A stretch of 64,000 nt of DNA from Gigaspora rosea (GCA_003550325.1 QKWP01000214.1:253662-317661), one strand, 5' to 3'. Shown: positions 52,907 through 63,775, counted from the first letter of the stretch. Translations and numbers: made by a program. The notes: a model not told the origin generated them from the letters alone.

Positions 52907-53014
52907 GAGTTGCCTGCCGTAATTGTTTTTAACAAGTTGTAATATTACAACCTATATGTCATAATATTGCACCTATATGTCGTAAAGGTTGTAATTAATT
53001 ACGGCAGGAAACTC
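52907..53014. mobile_element. 108-bp MITE, TA target
   Basis: GAGTTGCCTGCCGTAATT and AATTACGGCAGGAAACTC are inverted ends with TA outside both (52905-52906, 53015-53016). The centre repeats CCTATATGTCATAATATTGC and CCTATATGTCGTAA. Confidence 0.8.
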
Positions 53015-53019
53015 TAGCC

Positions 53020-53650
53020 AGCTATCAAACCATTAACTATTGCCGTTATCTTATCAGTTATTTGTTCTGTGAAAATTTGGGAATGGTGTTTTGAAAAATT
53101 GTCACTTGATTGGTGTCAAGTACTGGTTATTTTTCGCAATATATAATAACTAATAGATAATCAACGGTATGGATAAAGCTGGATAAATGCGTATAATAAC
53201 AATATTCTAGCTGGTATCGAAAAAATGATAGTATATTTACGCCATATTTTCTTGATCACAACTTGTTGTATAGGAATCCTAAAATTTTTTGAAGATAATT
53301 TATATTGTATTTCTCTTATCTCCATTTATCGGTGATTATTATATTTTGTGGGTGATGTCTGAAGATTTGATGAATAACGAACTATAAAATGCAGTATGGT
53401 AATATGCTGATTCTATAATTAACCGTAAATAATGAACTGGATAGCTATGAAAATTATGAATACTATCGGGCAAATTGTATTGACGAAATTGCGAATAACA
53501 ATCTAATTATACTAGTGAAGAAAAAGTTACATTACTTGTTATCTACTATTTATTATAATCACTTTACTATTATTCATGTTGACTGTTATTGTACCATATA
53601 AGAGAGATCTATCATTTGATCAACAATAAATCTCATATAAGATAATATTT
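53020..53650. other. No gene recognised
   Basis: AT-rich; upstream exons of the following fragment could lie here but none is recognisable. Confidence 0.35.
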
Positions 53651-53655
53651 ACAGG

Positions 53656-54138
53656 ATTGGAATAATTAAGCTTGTCAATTCAGTTGGATTAACTATTACT
53701 GTAGATGGTATAGCGCGTTTTTCTTCTAAAGAATTTAAGAATGTAGCCGTAAACCAGGTATATCTTATATATGCTTCTCATAACTCATTTAAGAATGATT
53801 ATGGAGAATCCCGCATTGCTAAATATAATCTAAAAATGGCTGATTCAGAGAAATCTTCAATTCCTCTTGAAGTTTGACTATGAAAATATGAATGTCGTTA
53901 TTATTGTTACATCCGGAGGGTACCTTGTATCAATTATAGATCATTCGGACTTCTTGCATCAATGGGAATGAAGATCAAAAGTAAAGATAACAAAAAATGT
54001 TTTAATGGTTACGGTGCATCTAGAGTCGGCGGAGTTGAACTTCTTGATTCATATGATAAAGACAATAATTTACTAAGCAGAGCATATAAATTATGATTTC
54101 TTCAGGAAGAGTTCATCGAATCGAATCTTAACTGTTAA
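53656..54138 (+). pseudogene. Conserved-looking protein fragment, unknown family
   Basis: The plus strand reads RIGIIKLVNSVGLTITVDGI, ARFSSKEFKNVAVNQVYLIY, ASHNSFKNDYGESRIAKYNL and KMADSEKSSIPLEV. After a shift comes FDYENMNVVIIVTSGGYLVS with IIDHSDF. After another come ASMGMKIKSKDNKKCFNGYG and ASRVGGVELLDSYDKDNNLL. The sequence has balanced composition, beta-strand-like alternation and no low complexity, so it was once coding. Two frameshifts and a TGA break it. I do not recognise the domain. Confidence 0.5.
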
Positions 54139-54702
54139 GTACTGCATATTCTTCCAAAGATTGGTTTAATTTTATATTTTTAGCTTCAACCTCTGCGAAT
54201 TTCTTTTTAATTTCATTAATTTGAAGAACAAGTTTTGTATTCAACTTTTTCAACGATCTGATTGTGGGCCATTATTTTTTATTTAAGATATGGATATAAG
54301 GATATAATTAATTAATTCCTCTGCTCATAAATTTATGTGACAAAATTTTAGCAAACAAATCCTCAAAAATGTTCGTTGAAAAATGGAAAATCTTTATTTT
54401 TGATTTTCTGTGTGTAATAAGGATGTTTTCATTTTGGATCATCATTATGAAATGTGCAAACCAGGAATTATCACAAGAGACTAAGCTAATTCATTGCTGT
54501 TTTGTTAAATTAATGCCAATCTTTGCTTTTCAGCCGAAACCATTCACAATTTCCTGTAAATATTGAGTGATTCCGTGCAGAAGTAATTTATGAATAAACC
54601 GATTACCAAATCTGAAATTGGCTCTGTGTCGTAAAGAGTATAATATATAAAAATGAGTTACTAGTAAATATATGGAAAACTTATCCGGTTATATACCTTG
54701 CT

Positions 54703-55555
54703 ATGTCTGCTAATATCTTATCTCTCGAATCCCTTGCATTAAATATCCTACAAGATTCATTCCCAGAAAAAATTGCAGAAAGCGTTAATGTTTCAGAACT
54801 AGACTCATGCTCGTTATGCAACCGAGAACTTTTTGTATGAAATAAAACCTGATCACCATACTCATCTGTGGACATATATCATCGCGATTGTATCGAAAAT
54901 TCTATCAAAAATCATTCAATATGTCCAAGAACTGATTGCATAAAGGAGATAAAAACTATGGTCGAGAACATATCTGAAAGTCTATATACCACTGATCCAA
55001 TAAATATATCTCCAGCATTATTTAGTAATTGTGCTTTTTCAATATTTAAAGCTACATCCTAGAAAAAGCGTGTTGGTGAATCTGCCAGTAAATTTTTTAA
55101 TAAGAAAGCGAAGAAGTAAATTTCAAAGGAAGATTCTCCTATGTTACAAAGACTAATCAAAGAATTGACAAAGATACAAATAATTTTCGTGAGTTAATGA
55201 TAAGATTACCAATGCCAAAGACAATAATACCCATGATCTGATTTATTGCCACTATGATTTTGGGAAAGGTATTAAATTATGGTTCGATCATTATAGAAAA
55301 ATATGTAGTGAGGATGTATTTAATGCTCGAGTTAACAATAGAATCAGTAATCAGATTTCTGTACAAGATAAACTTATCGAGACTAACCTTCGAAAAAGAA
55401 AGGAAAGGAGTAAAAAGGTTTTCAGGCTCTTTAGTAACATAGGTGGTATAGAAGCAATAGAAGCGATAGAACAGATAAAGTTTTTTAATGCTACTACAAT
55501 CTTAAATCTATCTACAGATGATTTTGATTTTGTTATTGTCAGATTAAATGAATAA
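54703..55555 (+). pseudogene. RING-type zinc finger protein, pseudogene
   Basis: ATG 54703 opens MSANILSLESLALNILQDSF. CSLCNRELFV (CX2C) at about residues 39-48 is followed by two TGA stops, then VDIYHRDCIENSIKNHSICP with RTDC in the same frame. The spacing CX2C...HX2C...CPX3C is RING-like, which in intact relatives recruits E2 enzymes for ubiquitin transfer. The frame ends at a stop near 55117. From about 55240, another frame is open for about 104 codons (LYN-free stretch HYDFGKGIKLWFDHYRK, ETNLRKRKERSKKVFRLFSN, IGGIEAIEAIEQIKFFNATT) to TAA 55553. That part looks like a family-specific C-terminal domain. The gene is broken at several points. Confidence 0.55.
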
Positions 55556-55793
55556 ATAGTACCTACTGCTACATGTATCTTTGATAATAAAGACTTCTTT
55601 TAGGAAGGGCTATGGCCATTTTCGATTTTTTATTTGTAAAGTGGTGTGACATTAATATCACGGCTCTCAGAGCAAAATCATAAAGTTTCCAGTTTTCATT
55701 CTACTATGTAAACCATAACTCTGTTCCAAAACTTTGCCAGATCTCATTGGTTTAGCTGTGACATTAAATGTCACACTTGTCCCCATAACCTAC
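55556..55793. repeat. Two palindromic GTGACATTAAATGTCAC-type motifs
   Basis: GTGTGACATTAATATCAC (55636) and TGTGACATTAAATGTCACA (55757) are each near-palindromes, about 120 bp apart. They may be the ends of a small element. Confidence 0.4.
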
Positions 55794-56158
55794 GTAGCTC
55801 ATCCGCAAAAAATTTTCTGGTTATGTGACTTTTTGTGGCGCAAACTAATTGAATTTAGGATCAGGTGTAATGTAAAAATTGCGCTTTTTATAATTTTTCA
55901 TACTAATAACTTTTAAGTTGTCTATGAAATCGTCTACTGTGCATTACAAAAAAATTCTTTGCAAAATTTTGATATCAGTAGCACTCTAACCAAGCGTCTA
56001 ACCCAAACCCTAACCACTTGATTTATTACTTTAATTCTTTCGCTTTTATTCGATTGTTTTGATTGGTTTGATTTTCATATTACATCTGATCCCAAAATTT
56101 GATTGGTTTGTACTACAAAAATGTCACATAACCAGAAAATTTTTTGTGGGTAAGCTAC
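55794..56158. mobile_element. MITE of the core-module family, copy 2
   Basis: GTAGCTCATCCGCAAAAAAT to TTTTTTGTGGGTAAGCTAC, with subterminal GGATCAGGTGTAATGTAAAA. The core is TTGCAAAATTTTGATATCAG, then GCGTCTAACCCAAACCCTAA. Closely similar to 34369-34700. Confidence 0.85.
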
Positions 56159-56201
56159 TATTGTCTGCATAAACTTGATAGAAGGAGTTCCCTGGACCTA
56201 T

Positions 56202-56580
56202 GTAGCTAACCCACAAAAAATTTTTCGGTCTTGTAACTTTTTGTGGTGCAAACCAATTGAATTTTAGGATCAGTGTAATATAAAAATTGCGCTTTTTATG
56301 ATTTTTCATAAAAAATCACTAATAACTCTGAAGTTTGTCTATGAAATTGTCTACTGCGCATTAACAAAAAAATTCCTTGCAAAATTTTGGTATTAATAGT
56401 GCTCCAACAAGCATCTAACCCAAACCCTAACCACTCGAATTATTACTTTAATTATTTTGCTTTATTCGATTGTTTTGATTGTTTTGATTTTCACATTACA
56501 CATAATCTCAAAATTTGATTAGTTTGTGCCACAATGCCACAAAAAGTCACATAACCAGAAAATTTTTTTGGGTAAGCTAC
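56202..56580. mobile_element. MITE of the core-module family, copy 3
   Basis: GTAGCTAACCCACAAAAAAT to TTTTTTTGGGTAAGCTAC, 43 bp downstream of copy 2 in the same orientation. The core is CTTGCAAAATTTTGGTATTA, then CATCTAACCCAAACCCTAAC. Short frames in both copies are artefacts. Confidence 0.85.
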
Positions 56581-57236
56581 TATCATTGTGCGATTCTGTA
56601 AAACATTCCTGTGTGTGTCACAAGATCCATGCCATTTCAAGCATTTCTGATACCAACCCGTACCACAACCTGTGCCATTTAACTTATAGGGTTTATTATA
56701 ATTTCACATTTTTATAAAACTATCAATTCAAGTTTCTCATAGTAAGCTAGTTTGACATATGCTACAAATGGGTAAAGCATAAATTAAACTATTTGAGTTA
56801 AATTTGTGCCTGTGTATCAATTTCACAAGTATATTTTCATATGTGAAAAATGTTCTTGAGTTAATTTAATTATTAAATAAACTTAGCACATAAAGAAATT
56901 TTCTTTTGTATCTAAAAACTCTAATTTTCAAGAATTTTGAATATCATTATTCTAAATTACAATTGTTTTGGTAACCTCATATAAAAAATTAATTGGTCAG
57001 ATATTTGCCGATTCGATAAGTTAGTGGTCTTAGTAGGCATTGCCAAATTCAAAATTATTGAATTAGTAAATATTCAGTTGGTCAATTTTTTATTAGCTAT
57101 CTCTTAATTTAAAAAATAGCTGTAATATAGGCCAATGATCTTAAAAATTCTTATTTTGGGCAAAAAATTATATTTTGAAATTTTTTAGCTATCAAAAAGG
57201 AATTTTTTTTAAAAAATATAATAAAATTAGATTTTA
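56581..57236. other. No gene recognised
   Basis: AT-rich spacer. Confidence 0.4.
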
Positions 57237-57241
57237 AAAAT

Positions 57242-58526
57242 GGTGCACCTGCACCACGGCGCACACCCGGATAACCCCAGAACACATGATCAATAGCGCA
57301 CACCAGATCACATGATCGACGTAATTAACAGTTGCGATTTTTTTAATTTATTAAAAATTTTACTTATGCAAGAATTATATTTTATAGCGATTAATAGCGA
57401 TTAATTTATTACACTTGCACGGCATGATACAACAATTATATCATACTAAAAAACTAATATACCATACCTAATATACATTTTTATATGCCACTTCGTTATA
57501 CGCAGTACAGCTTGTGTTGCTGAGCATAGTGAAGCAACACAAACAGGCTCGCTTCACTCACCCTGTAGTCGCTTTGCTTCGGCTACCGCCTCTGCTTCGC
57601 TCACTTTCCTAAATATTCGATACAACCACAACTACTCTAACTTACTCTAACCCTAGCTCCAAGTGCCTTTACAAACAGAGAAAAAAAGAAGGAAGCGTTA
57701 GTAAACGGTTCAAAAGCCAGAAAACAAAAAAACGACAAAGAATGAAATAACATGCCTCGTAATAACCAAGAAAGTCCAAAAACTGTCATACTTCCCAAAT
57801 ATGTCCACTAACCGGAACAAAAAAACTATACGCCCGAAATAATCAAGAAAGTCCAAAAACTGTTGTACTTCCCAAATACGTCCACTAACCAGAATGAAGA
57901 AACTACATGCACCAAGACGCTCTAAACAAAGCATAAAAAAAGCTTTAGAAATAGACACAAACCGGAAAACAAAACATTAAATAAAAACTACCCTAACCTA
58001 TTCAAAATAACCCACTCTAGCTCTAACCTCTAACTAAACAACTTACTCTAACCCCACCCTAACCCTAAATCTAACCTAACTCCAACCTAAATAAGTGCGC
58101 CACATAACTGAAATCACGTCGGCAACTAACAAAACCAATTCACACCAACGACACTGAAAGTATGGTGCAACCAACGAAATTATAGTATAAAGCGCCAAAA
58201 TAAATGACACCAAACAAGTGGCAAAGCGGCATAGCAAATGAAAAAATGCTCAGCACCTAAACGATAGATTCACACCAAGACCACAATACCAAAGCAACAA
58301 CACCAAAGTGACGACACCAAAGTGATGACACCGAGCGACAATACCCAAGAACGACAACAGTGACGACACCACAAAATGTGACAAACTAGTACAGAAAAAA
58401 AAGTAAACATTAGTACAGTACAAAAAAAAAGTAAACGTTAGTATGTAGTACAAAAAACTGATTATCAATGATCACTGATTGTATATATACCCCGTGATCA
58501 GGGTGCACCATGGTGCAGAGTGCACC
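57242..58526. mobile_element. 1.3-kb TIR element with GGTGCACC termini, 5-bp target duplication
   Basis: GGTGCACCTGCACCACGGCG at the left and CACCATGGTGCAGAGTGCACC at the right are inverted, and AAAAT flanks both ends. The interior has unusually GC-rich parts: a hairpin TGTGTTGCT/AGCAACACA near 57512-57542, a two-copy 76-bp tandem at 57756-57910 (CAAGAAAGTCCAAAAACTGT), CTAACCCTAGC-like telomeric tracts at 57638 and 57990-58090, and short ACACCAAAGTGACG repeats at 58265-58370. No credible protein. Confidence 0.65.
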
Positions 58527-58905
58527 AAAATATAATTCTCAATAAAATTGGCTCAGAAACATTTTTTAATTAATGGGTATTGGCAGTTTTATTAGTAGAA
58601 AATTACTTAATTTTGGCCTTACTATTTTTTTGCTATGCATTTTTTGTGCAGCATCTAGGATTAATTTCTATAGCGATTATTTTTAGTGTATAACTATAAA
58701 GAGTATTCATTAATGTAGTGTATACAAAAATTTATCACAAAGGCTTGTTTATAAAATTTTATTGCACTACAGGCATATCTGAGCTATGGTTATAGCACAG
58801 CAATCTAAGATATGGCGAACTAGCTGGACATCAGTTTTGATACTTGTTTTCATATTTTTCACTTTTTTTCTTTTTGTATTAATTAAAATAAATAATTTTA
58901 TTCAT
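58527..58905. other. No gene recognised
   Basis: AT-rich spacer between two TIR elements; the 61-codon frame at 58786 runs into the next element and is not supported. Confidence 0.4.
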
Positions 58906-58908
58906 TAT

Positions 58909-59490
58909 ATATTGTCACAGATGATCGTGAAATTGGATTATCGTGAAATCCACGTGATCTCTATATCCTAAAATTTCTGATCGTGTAAACAATCGATCTA
59001 ATCGATCTACACTACATAATCAATCGAATGCTATAACTGGTCGGTATGCCTATATGCTGCATAAATCGCATTCTTGATATCTATATATAAAGGACCTTCT
59101 AACTGTATCAAAAAGGCGACCTAACCCTAACCATAACCACGAGGCAAAAAAGAGTCTATAAAACCACTAACAAAAAAAAAAAATTTTGCTTCGTGTTTAA
59201 GGTTAGAGTCTATAAAATCACTAACAAAAAAAAATTTTTGCCTCGTGTTTAGGGTTAGGGTCGCCTTTTTGATACAGTTAGAAGGTCTTTTATATATAAA
59301 TACAGTATCAAGAATGCAGGCATATAGGCATATATTGGACCCCCGGTTATAGCATGCGATTGTTTTGATTATATAATGTAGATCGATTAGATCGATTGTT
59401 TACACGATTTACGGAAATTTTAGGAAATCTGATGATACGGAGATCACGTGGATTTCACGATAATCCAATTTCACGATCATCCGCGACATA
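58909..59490. mobile_element. Near-complete foldback element, ~580 bp
   Basis: The two halves are almost complementary along their whole length. Left TGATCGTGAAATTGGATTAT and CGTGAAATCCACGTGATCTC pair with right GAGATCACGTGGATTTCACG and ATAATCCAATTTCACGATCA. AATCGATCTAATCGATCTAC pairs with GTAGATCGATTAGATCGATT, and AAAAAGGCGACCTAACCCTA pairs with TAGGGTTAGGGTCGCCTTTT. At the centre ACTAACAAAAAAAAAAATTT occurs as a direct repeat. No gene. Confidence 0.85.
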
Positions 59491-60430
59491 TATTATGTGA
59501 TTGAATACAGCTTTAAACAACTCTAAAAAAGGTAGTGTTCTATTTTGGAAATTTGAAAATTTGTAAATTTAAATTAATAAATTTAAATTTGTAAATTGAA
59601 CAATTATAGTAGAAAATTTGAAATATAAAAATTGAAAATTTTGAATATTTTAAAATTTTGAAAATTTGAATTTTAAATAAACTTTTAAAAATGTTTAATT
59701 TAATTGCTATACAGTGCAGATCACATGATTTAAATTTTGTATAACCCAATACATGTTTTAAAAAACAAATTTCAAAATTATATAACAATAGTACTACATT
59801 TAAATTCAAAATTTTAAATTTGAAATTTTAAAATATAAAAATTTAAATTTAAAAAATTTAAATTTAAGAATTAATATATTTGTAATCATAGGTTACTAAG
59901 CCCAGATGTAATATAGTTAGGGTTAGAGTTAGTATAATATTAAGACTAGGGTTAGGGTTAGGGTTGTGATTGGCTAGGATTAGGGTTAGAATTAAAATCA
60001 AGATTACTACAAAATCGCGAGATGAGCATTTTTTGTTAGTAACACAACAGGGGTTACCCTAGTAAAATTTTGAGTTATTAGCAATTTTATAAAATGTGGT
60101 TACAGTAACTATGGCTACAAACATATAAATTTTAAATTTAAAATTTAAATTCAAAATTTTAAAATTTTAAATTTTTAAGTAAATAAACAAATTACAAACA
60201 CATATGGGTTATATGCTATAGAAAAGAAAAAAATCAACAAAACAAAAAATTTTTGAAAGATCAATTTTTATATTATAAATTTTAAATGAATTATAAGAAA
60301 ATACAAATTTTAAAGAGCTATACTACAAAATTTTATTAATACAACTGTTTTTGTGTTTTAACTGAAAAATAATCCTAATGTTATTCTAAATTGATTTGTT
60401 AAAAGAGAAGTTTTTGCATAGCTGATTTGG
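59491..60430. other. Low-complexity A/T with telomere-like tract at 59925-59985
   Basis: Many AAATTTAAATTT palindromic runs. GGTTAGAGTTAG and AGGGTTAGGGTTAGGGTTGT at 59926-59967 are followed by a core-module-like ACTACAAAATCGCGAGATGA and GGGGTTACCCTAGTAAAATT at about 60006-60068. The latter is also found at 39753-39775. Confidence 0.5.
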
Positions 60431-60540
60431 CGTAATTTTAGGTGCTAAACAAGTTTTTAGTGCAATAAATTAGAATTAATTAATAAGAGTTTGTGAATTT
60501 TAAGATTTTATAGAATTTTATTAATAAAATTCTATATAGA
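60430..60540. mobile_element. Partial copy of the 20370-21850 foldback family
   Basis: GGTGCTAAACAAGTTTTTAG, AATTAGAATTAATTAATAAG and TTTATTAATAAAATTCTATA match the right arm of copies A and B in order, with substitutions. Confidence 0.5.
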
Positions 60541-60601
60541 CCCAGACTGGACCTAGGATCCCAGTCTATAAATTGATTGGATAAAAGGTTATACAAACTA
60601 T

Positions 60602-62025
60602 GCGCCACAATTTTGTGTAACTAAATAGCTTTGAGACACAAAACTTAAGTTTTTAAGACTCCTATACTTACTTTTTTGATACTCCTAGATGTACCCCAAA
60701 ATTTATCCCTTAGATTGTAACACAGGCAAATTTGCCTGCGTATTTTAAAATTTTAATAAAATTTTAAATATTGATTTTAGCCAAATCTTTTCTAAGTAAA
60801 AAATATTTTTTAAGTTTTGTTTTAGTAACTTTGTTATAAAATTTTTTTAAAATCATTAGAAAACTTTAATATCATAAATGTTTAAAGTTCTTGTATTGGC
60901 ATTTTTACTATTAAAATTTTTCTTTAGATTTTTTCAAATTTTATATGTTCCCGTCTATAAAAAAAATCTTTACTTCTAATACAAGTCTTAATTTTTACAA
61001 GTAAATCATTAAAGTTGCAATAATGAAAGTTGTCATCCTTTATATAAACTACAATATTGTCTTAAGAACTATAGTTCTAAAACTAAAACTAAATAAGATC
61101 GCAGAAAAATTGTAATAAAATTTTTTAAAAAAATTTTTTCTTAAAATTATCTATTTTCAGCTTATATGTAACTATAATTTATTTTCTTATAATATAAAAA
61201 CTAATTTTGCAAAAAAGTAATCCTTATTTTCAAATATAATTGTACAAAGTTTTATTTAATTATTTTAGTATTTTAAAAAAGTAAATCAGAGCTAAAAAAG
61301 TGCAAAAACGCAGGCAAATTTGCCTGTGTTCTACTACAATCTAAGAGATATACTTTTTTGATACTGATATCACGTGCAGATCACTATTACTAGCAAGCTT
61401 TTAATTACAAACCTGACCCTAATAACAATAATCTATTAAAAAATGATCATATAATAAATATTATAACTTTTCTATAAAAAACAGCCCACATAGGTTTAGT
61501 TAATAACTTGATTGCATGGTCCTCGAATAAAATTTTCTGTTTTTAAAATGTTTAGCACGCTTTATTATATTTTTATTTTTAAACTTTTTAGTTTCGACCT
61601 GGTTGGCAGGTTTTAACAAAGGTTATATTTTTTAAAACAACATTTATATGATGAGTTTTTCTTAAAAAAAAAATAAATCTATTATACATGTAACGTTTTT
61701 TTAAAATGAATAAAAATTTTTAGAAAAAAACTCTATTCGCGTAATAAATGTTTTAAATACAGTATATCATTAAGTATCTGCACTTTTTAAAAACTTTTAG
61801 CGTGCTTTGTTTTGAATTTTCAAGATTGCGTTATGTTATATCAAATCGCTATTTGATATGTCAATCATCACGTGGAGATAGTAGCAAAAAAGTATATAAA
61901 TTTTGAGGTGCATCTAGGAGTATCAAAAAAGTAAGTGCAGGAGTCTCAAAAACGTAAGTTTTGCCTTTGAGACAAATTTTATTGGTCATGTGACCTTGTT
62001 TTGCAGCTTGCGTCATATGATTTAG
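60602..62025. mobile_element. TIR element with ~100-bp arms hosting an inner MITE
   Basis: The left arm (TTTGAGACACAAAACTTAAG, AGACTCCTATACTTACTTTT, TTGATACTCCTAGATGTACC) is mirrored by the right arm (GGTGCATCTAGGAGTATCAA, AAAAGTAAGTGCAGGAGTCT, TAAGTTTTGCCTTTGAGACA). Nested inside, 60710-61344 has ends CTTAGATTGTAACACAGGCA / TGCCTGTGTTCTACTACAAT, each end containing the palindrome GGCAAATTTGCC. Confidence 0.75.
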
Positions 62026-62029
62026 ATCA

Positions 62030-62753
62030 GAAGTGGTCCAGAAAGATTGGAAGTGGTCTGGAAATGGTCCGGATTCCAGGATAAGGGAGGTATTAACAAA
62101 AGTGGAGGTGGCAATAACAAGTCTCTTTATTTATAGCTCGAGGTTCTCCAATAGTACTAGACTAAAAAAGAAATAGTTTAATTAATGAAATTTGACTTAC
62201 AATTGAAATTATAATGTATAAACTGGTTGCACTTGAGGCTTTGTTAATTATCAGAACAGCCTTCTTGAATTTATCCAAGTTAAACATAGAAAAATTAATT
62301 GTCAACGATTATGGCATGATAAGATTGATCAAGGAAAATTTTGATTTTTTTCTTTTTGTTTCTTTTGTATACTTTATAAATAGAAGTAGAATTTGTTCTG
62401 TTGAAAGATGGTCTTTGGTTTTGGTCTTTGGTTTTTGTTCAGTTTGATTTATTTAGGTTTTTTTATGGTTGAAATATAAGCTCAATAAAGCCTTACCTTG
62501 CCAAATCAATATACCTCTGTTTGTTGGCCTTATTGTTTGGTTGTATTTTTGTATGTATATTGTTTTATTAGTTTTTTTTGGTACACCTGGACTACAGTCC
62601 ACCCTTAACAATATTTATATCCTCTATTTTTAATATATATACCCTTTATCAAAAATTAAAAATTTTAAAGCTTTGAATAAAAATATTTTGACAACTATCT
62701 GACTAAATTCAAAACTTTTATTATTTATATTCTATAAAGAATTTAATATTTTT
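62030..62753. other. No gene recognised
   Basis: The 77-codon frame at 62214-62447 has hydrophobic, Phe/Val-rich composition and no domain. AAGTGGTCCAGAAAGATTGG and AAGTGGTCTGGAAATGGTCC at 62031-62070 form a short tandem repeat. Confidence 0.35.
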
Positions 62754-63059
62754 GTGCATATGCACTGTAGTATACCACATATGATTTGGTATAACATGAA
62801 ATCAAACCAACCAAAATAACCAATTTTTTTGTAGTTAAGGTTAGGGTTAGGTTAAAATAGTATGTAGACAAGAAAAGGAGCTTTATAGTAAAATTTTGCA
62901 AAAAATTTTTTTTGTTAGAGTATGAAGAGTGGTTTCATAAGCAAAATTATGAGCTATAGGTGATTTTTTAAAAGATGGCTATTTTTCTTGATTTTACATT
63001 ACACCTAATCCTACGATCTAATTGGTTTATTATATGGATGCATTACAACGCATATGCGC
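62754..63059. mobile_element. MITE with GYGCATATGC termini and the core module
   Basis: GTGCATATGCACTGTAGTAT and TGCATTACAACGCATATGCGC are inverted ends. Inside are GGTTAGGGTTAGG, GTAAAATTTTGCAAAAAATT, GGTTTCATAAGCAAAATTAT and TTACATTACACCTAATCCTA, the same order of blocks as in the 34369, 55794 and 56202 elements. Confidence 0.75.
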
Positions 63060-63171
63060 TAAATTATATAAACCTTCTATAAATTATAGAATTCAAATAA
63101 AAAAAGGTTTTAATATTCTAACCAAAAGGAGCTTGTATATAGAGGGTTGTACATCGGAAAAATAAAAACAT

Positions 63172-63533
63172 TAATAATCTGCAGTAATATTCAAATTTAT
63201 CAAATAAGTGCAGGATTTTGTTTAAAAAATTGCAAAGATCATCAAAATTTAGATTTTTCGCAGTTCTTCGCAGATTTTTTGCCAAAAATTTGTGAAAATA
63301 TTTAAAAAGTATAATATTCGCAGATTATAATAGAATCGGGAATTAATAATCTGTAATGATCTTCAAATTTATCAAATAAGTGCAGAATCTTGTTTAAAAA
63401 ATTGCAAAGATTTTCAAAATTTAGATTTTTTGCAGTTCTTCGCAGATTTTTTGCCAAAAAATCTGTGCAAATTTTTAAAAAGTATAATCTTCGCAGATTA
63501 TAATAGGCGCCGTCTATTATAATCTGCGATAAT
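63172..63533. repeat. Two ~172-bp tandem units ending in a hairpin
   Basis: TAATAATCTGCAGTAATATT at 63172 and TAATAATCTGTAATGATCTT at 63344 start units that share TTCAAATTTATCAAATAAGT, TTCTTCGCAGATTTTTTGCC and TATTCGCAGATTATAATAG-type ends. The last unit closes with a perfect 15-bp stem CGCAGATTATAATAG / CTATTATAATCTGCG (63496-63533). Confidence 0.75.
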
Positions 63534-63675
63534 TAATCTCCAAAATTATAACTATGATACTTACCTGCTAGTAAGAACACGAGAAAAACAATAAACAAAA
63601 CAAACTAATAAATCAATAAATAAACCCGTTTTTTTTTATTCTTTTTTTTTAATAATAGTAAAATCGAATAAAAAC

Positions 63676-63775
63676 AAATAGCATATATGCAATGGTGGGA
63701 ATAAAAGTAAATTTCCGGTTATTCTCATAGTAAGGCCAGAATTTTTATTCCCACTATATTGCATATATCCGAAGG
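63676..63775. mobile_element. ~100-bp MITE
   Basis: GCATATATGCAATGGTGGGA with ATAAAA is mirrored by TTTTTATTCCCACTATATTG and CATATAT. Similar A-rich (AATAAATAAATAAA) flanks lie on both sides. Confidence 0.65.

Noticed and set aside
59926..59967. True telomere or chromosome end
   Set aside because: Only a few imperfect TTAGGG units, embedded in AT-rich DNA with more sequence on both sides; the same tracts recur inside MITEs.
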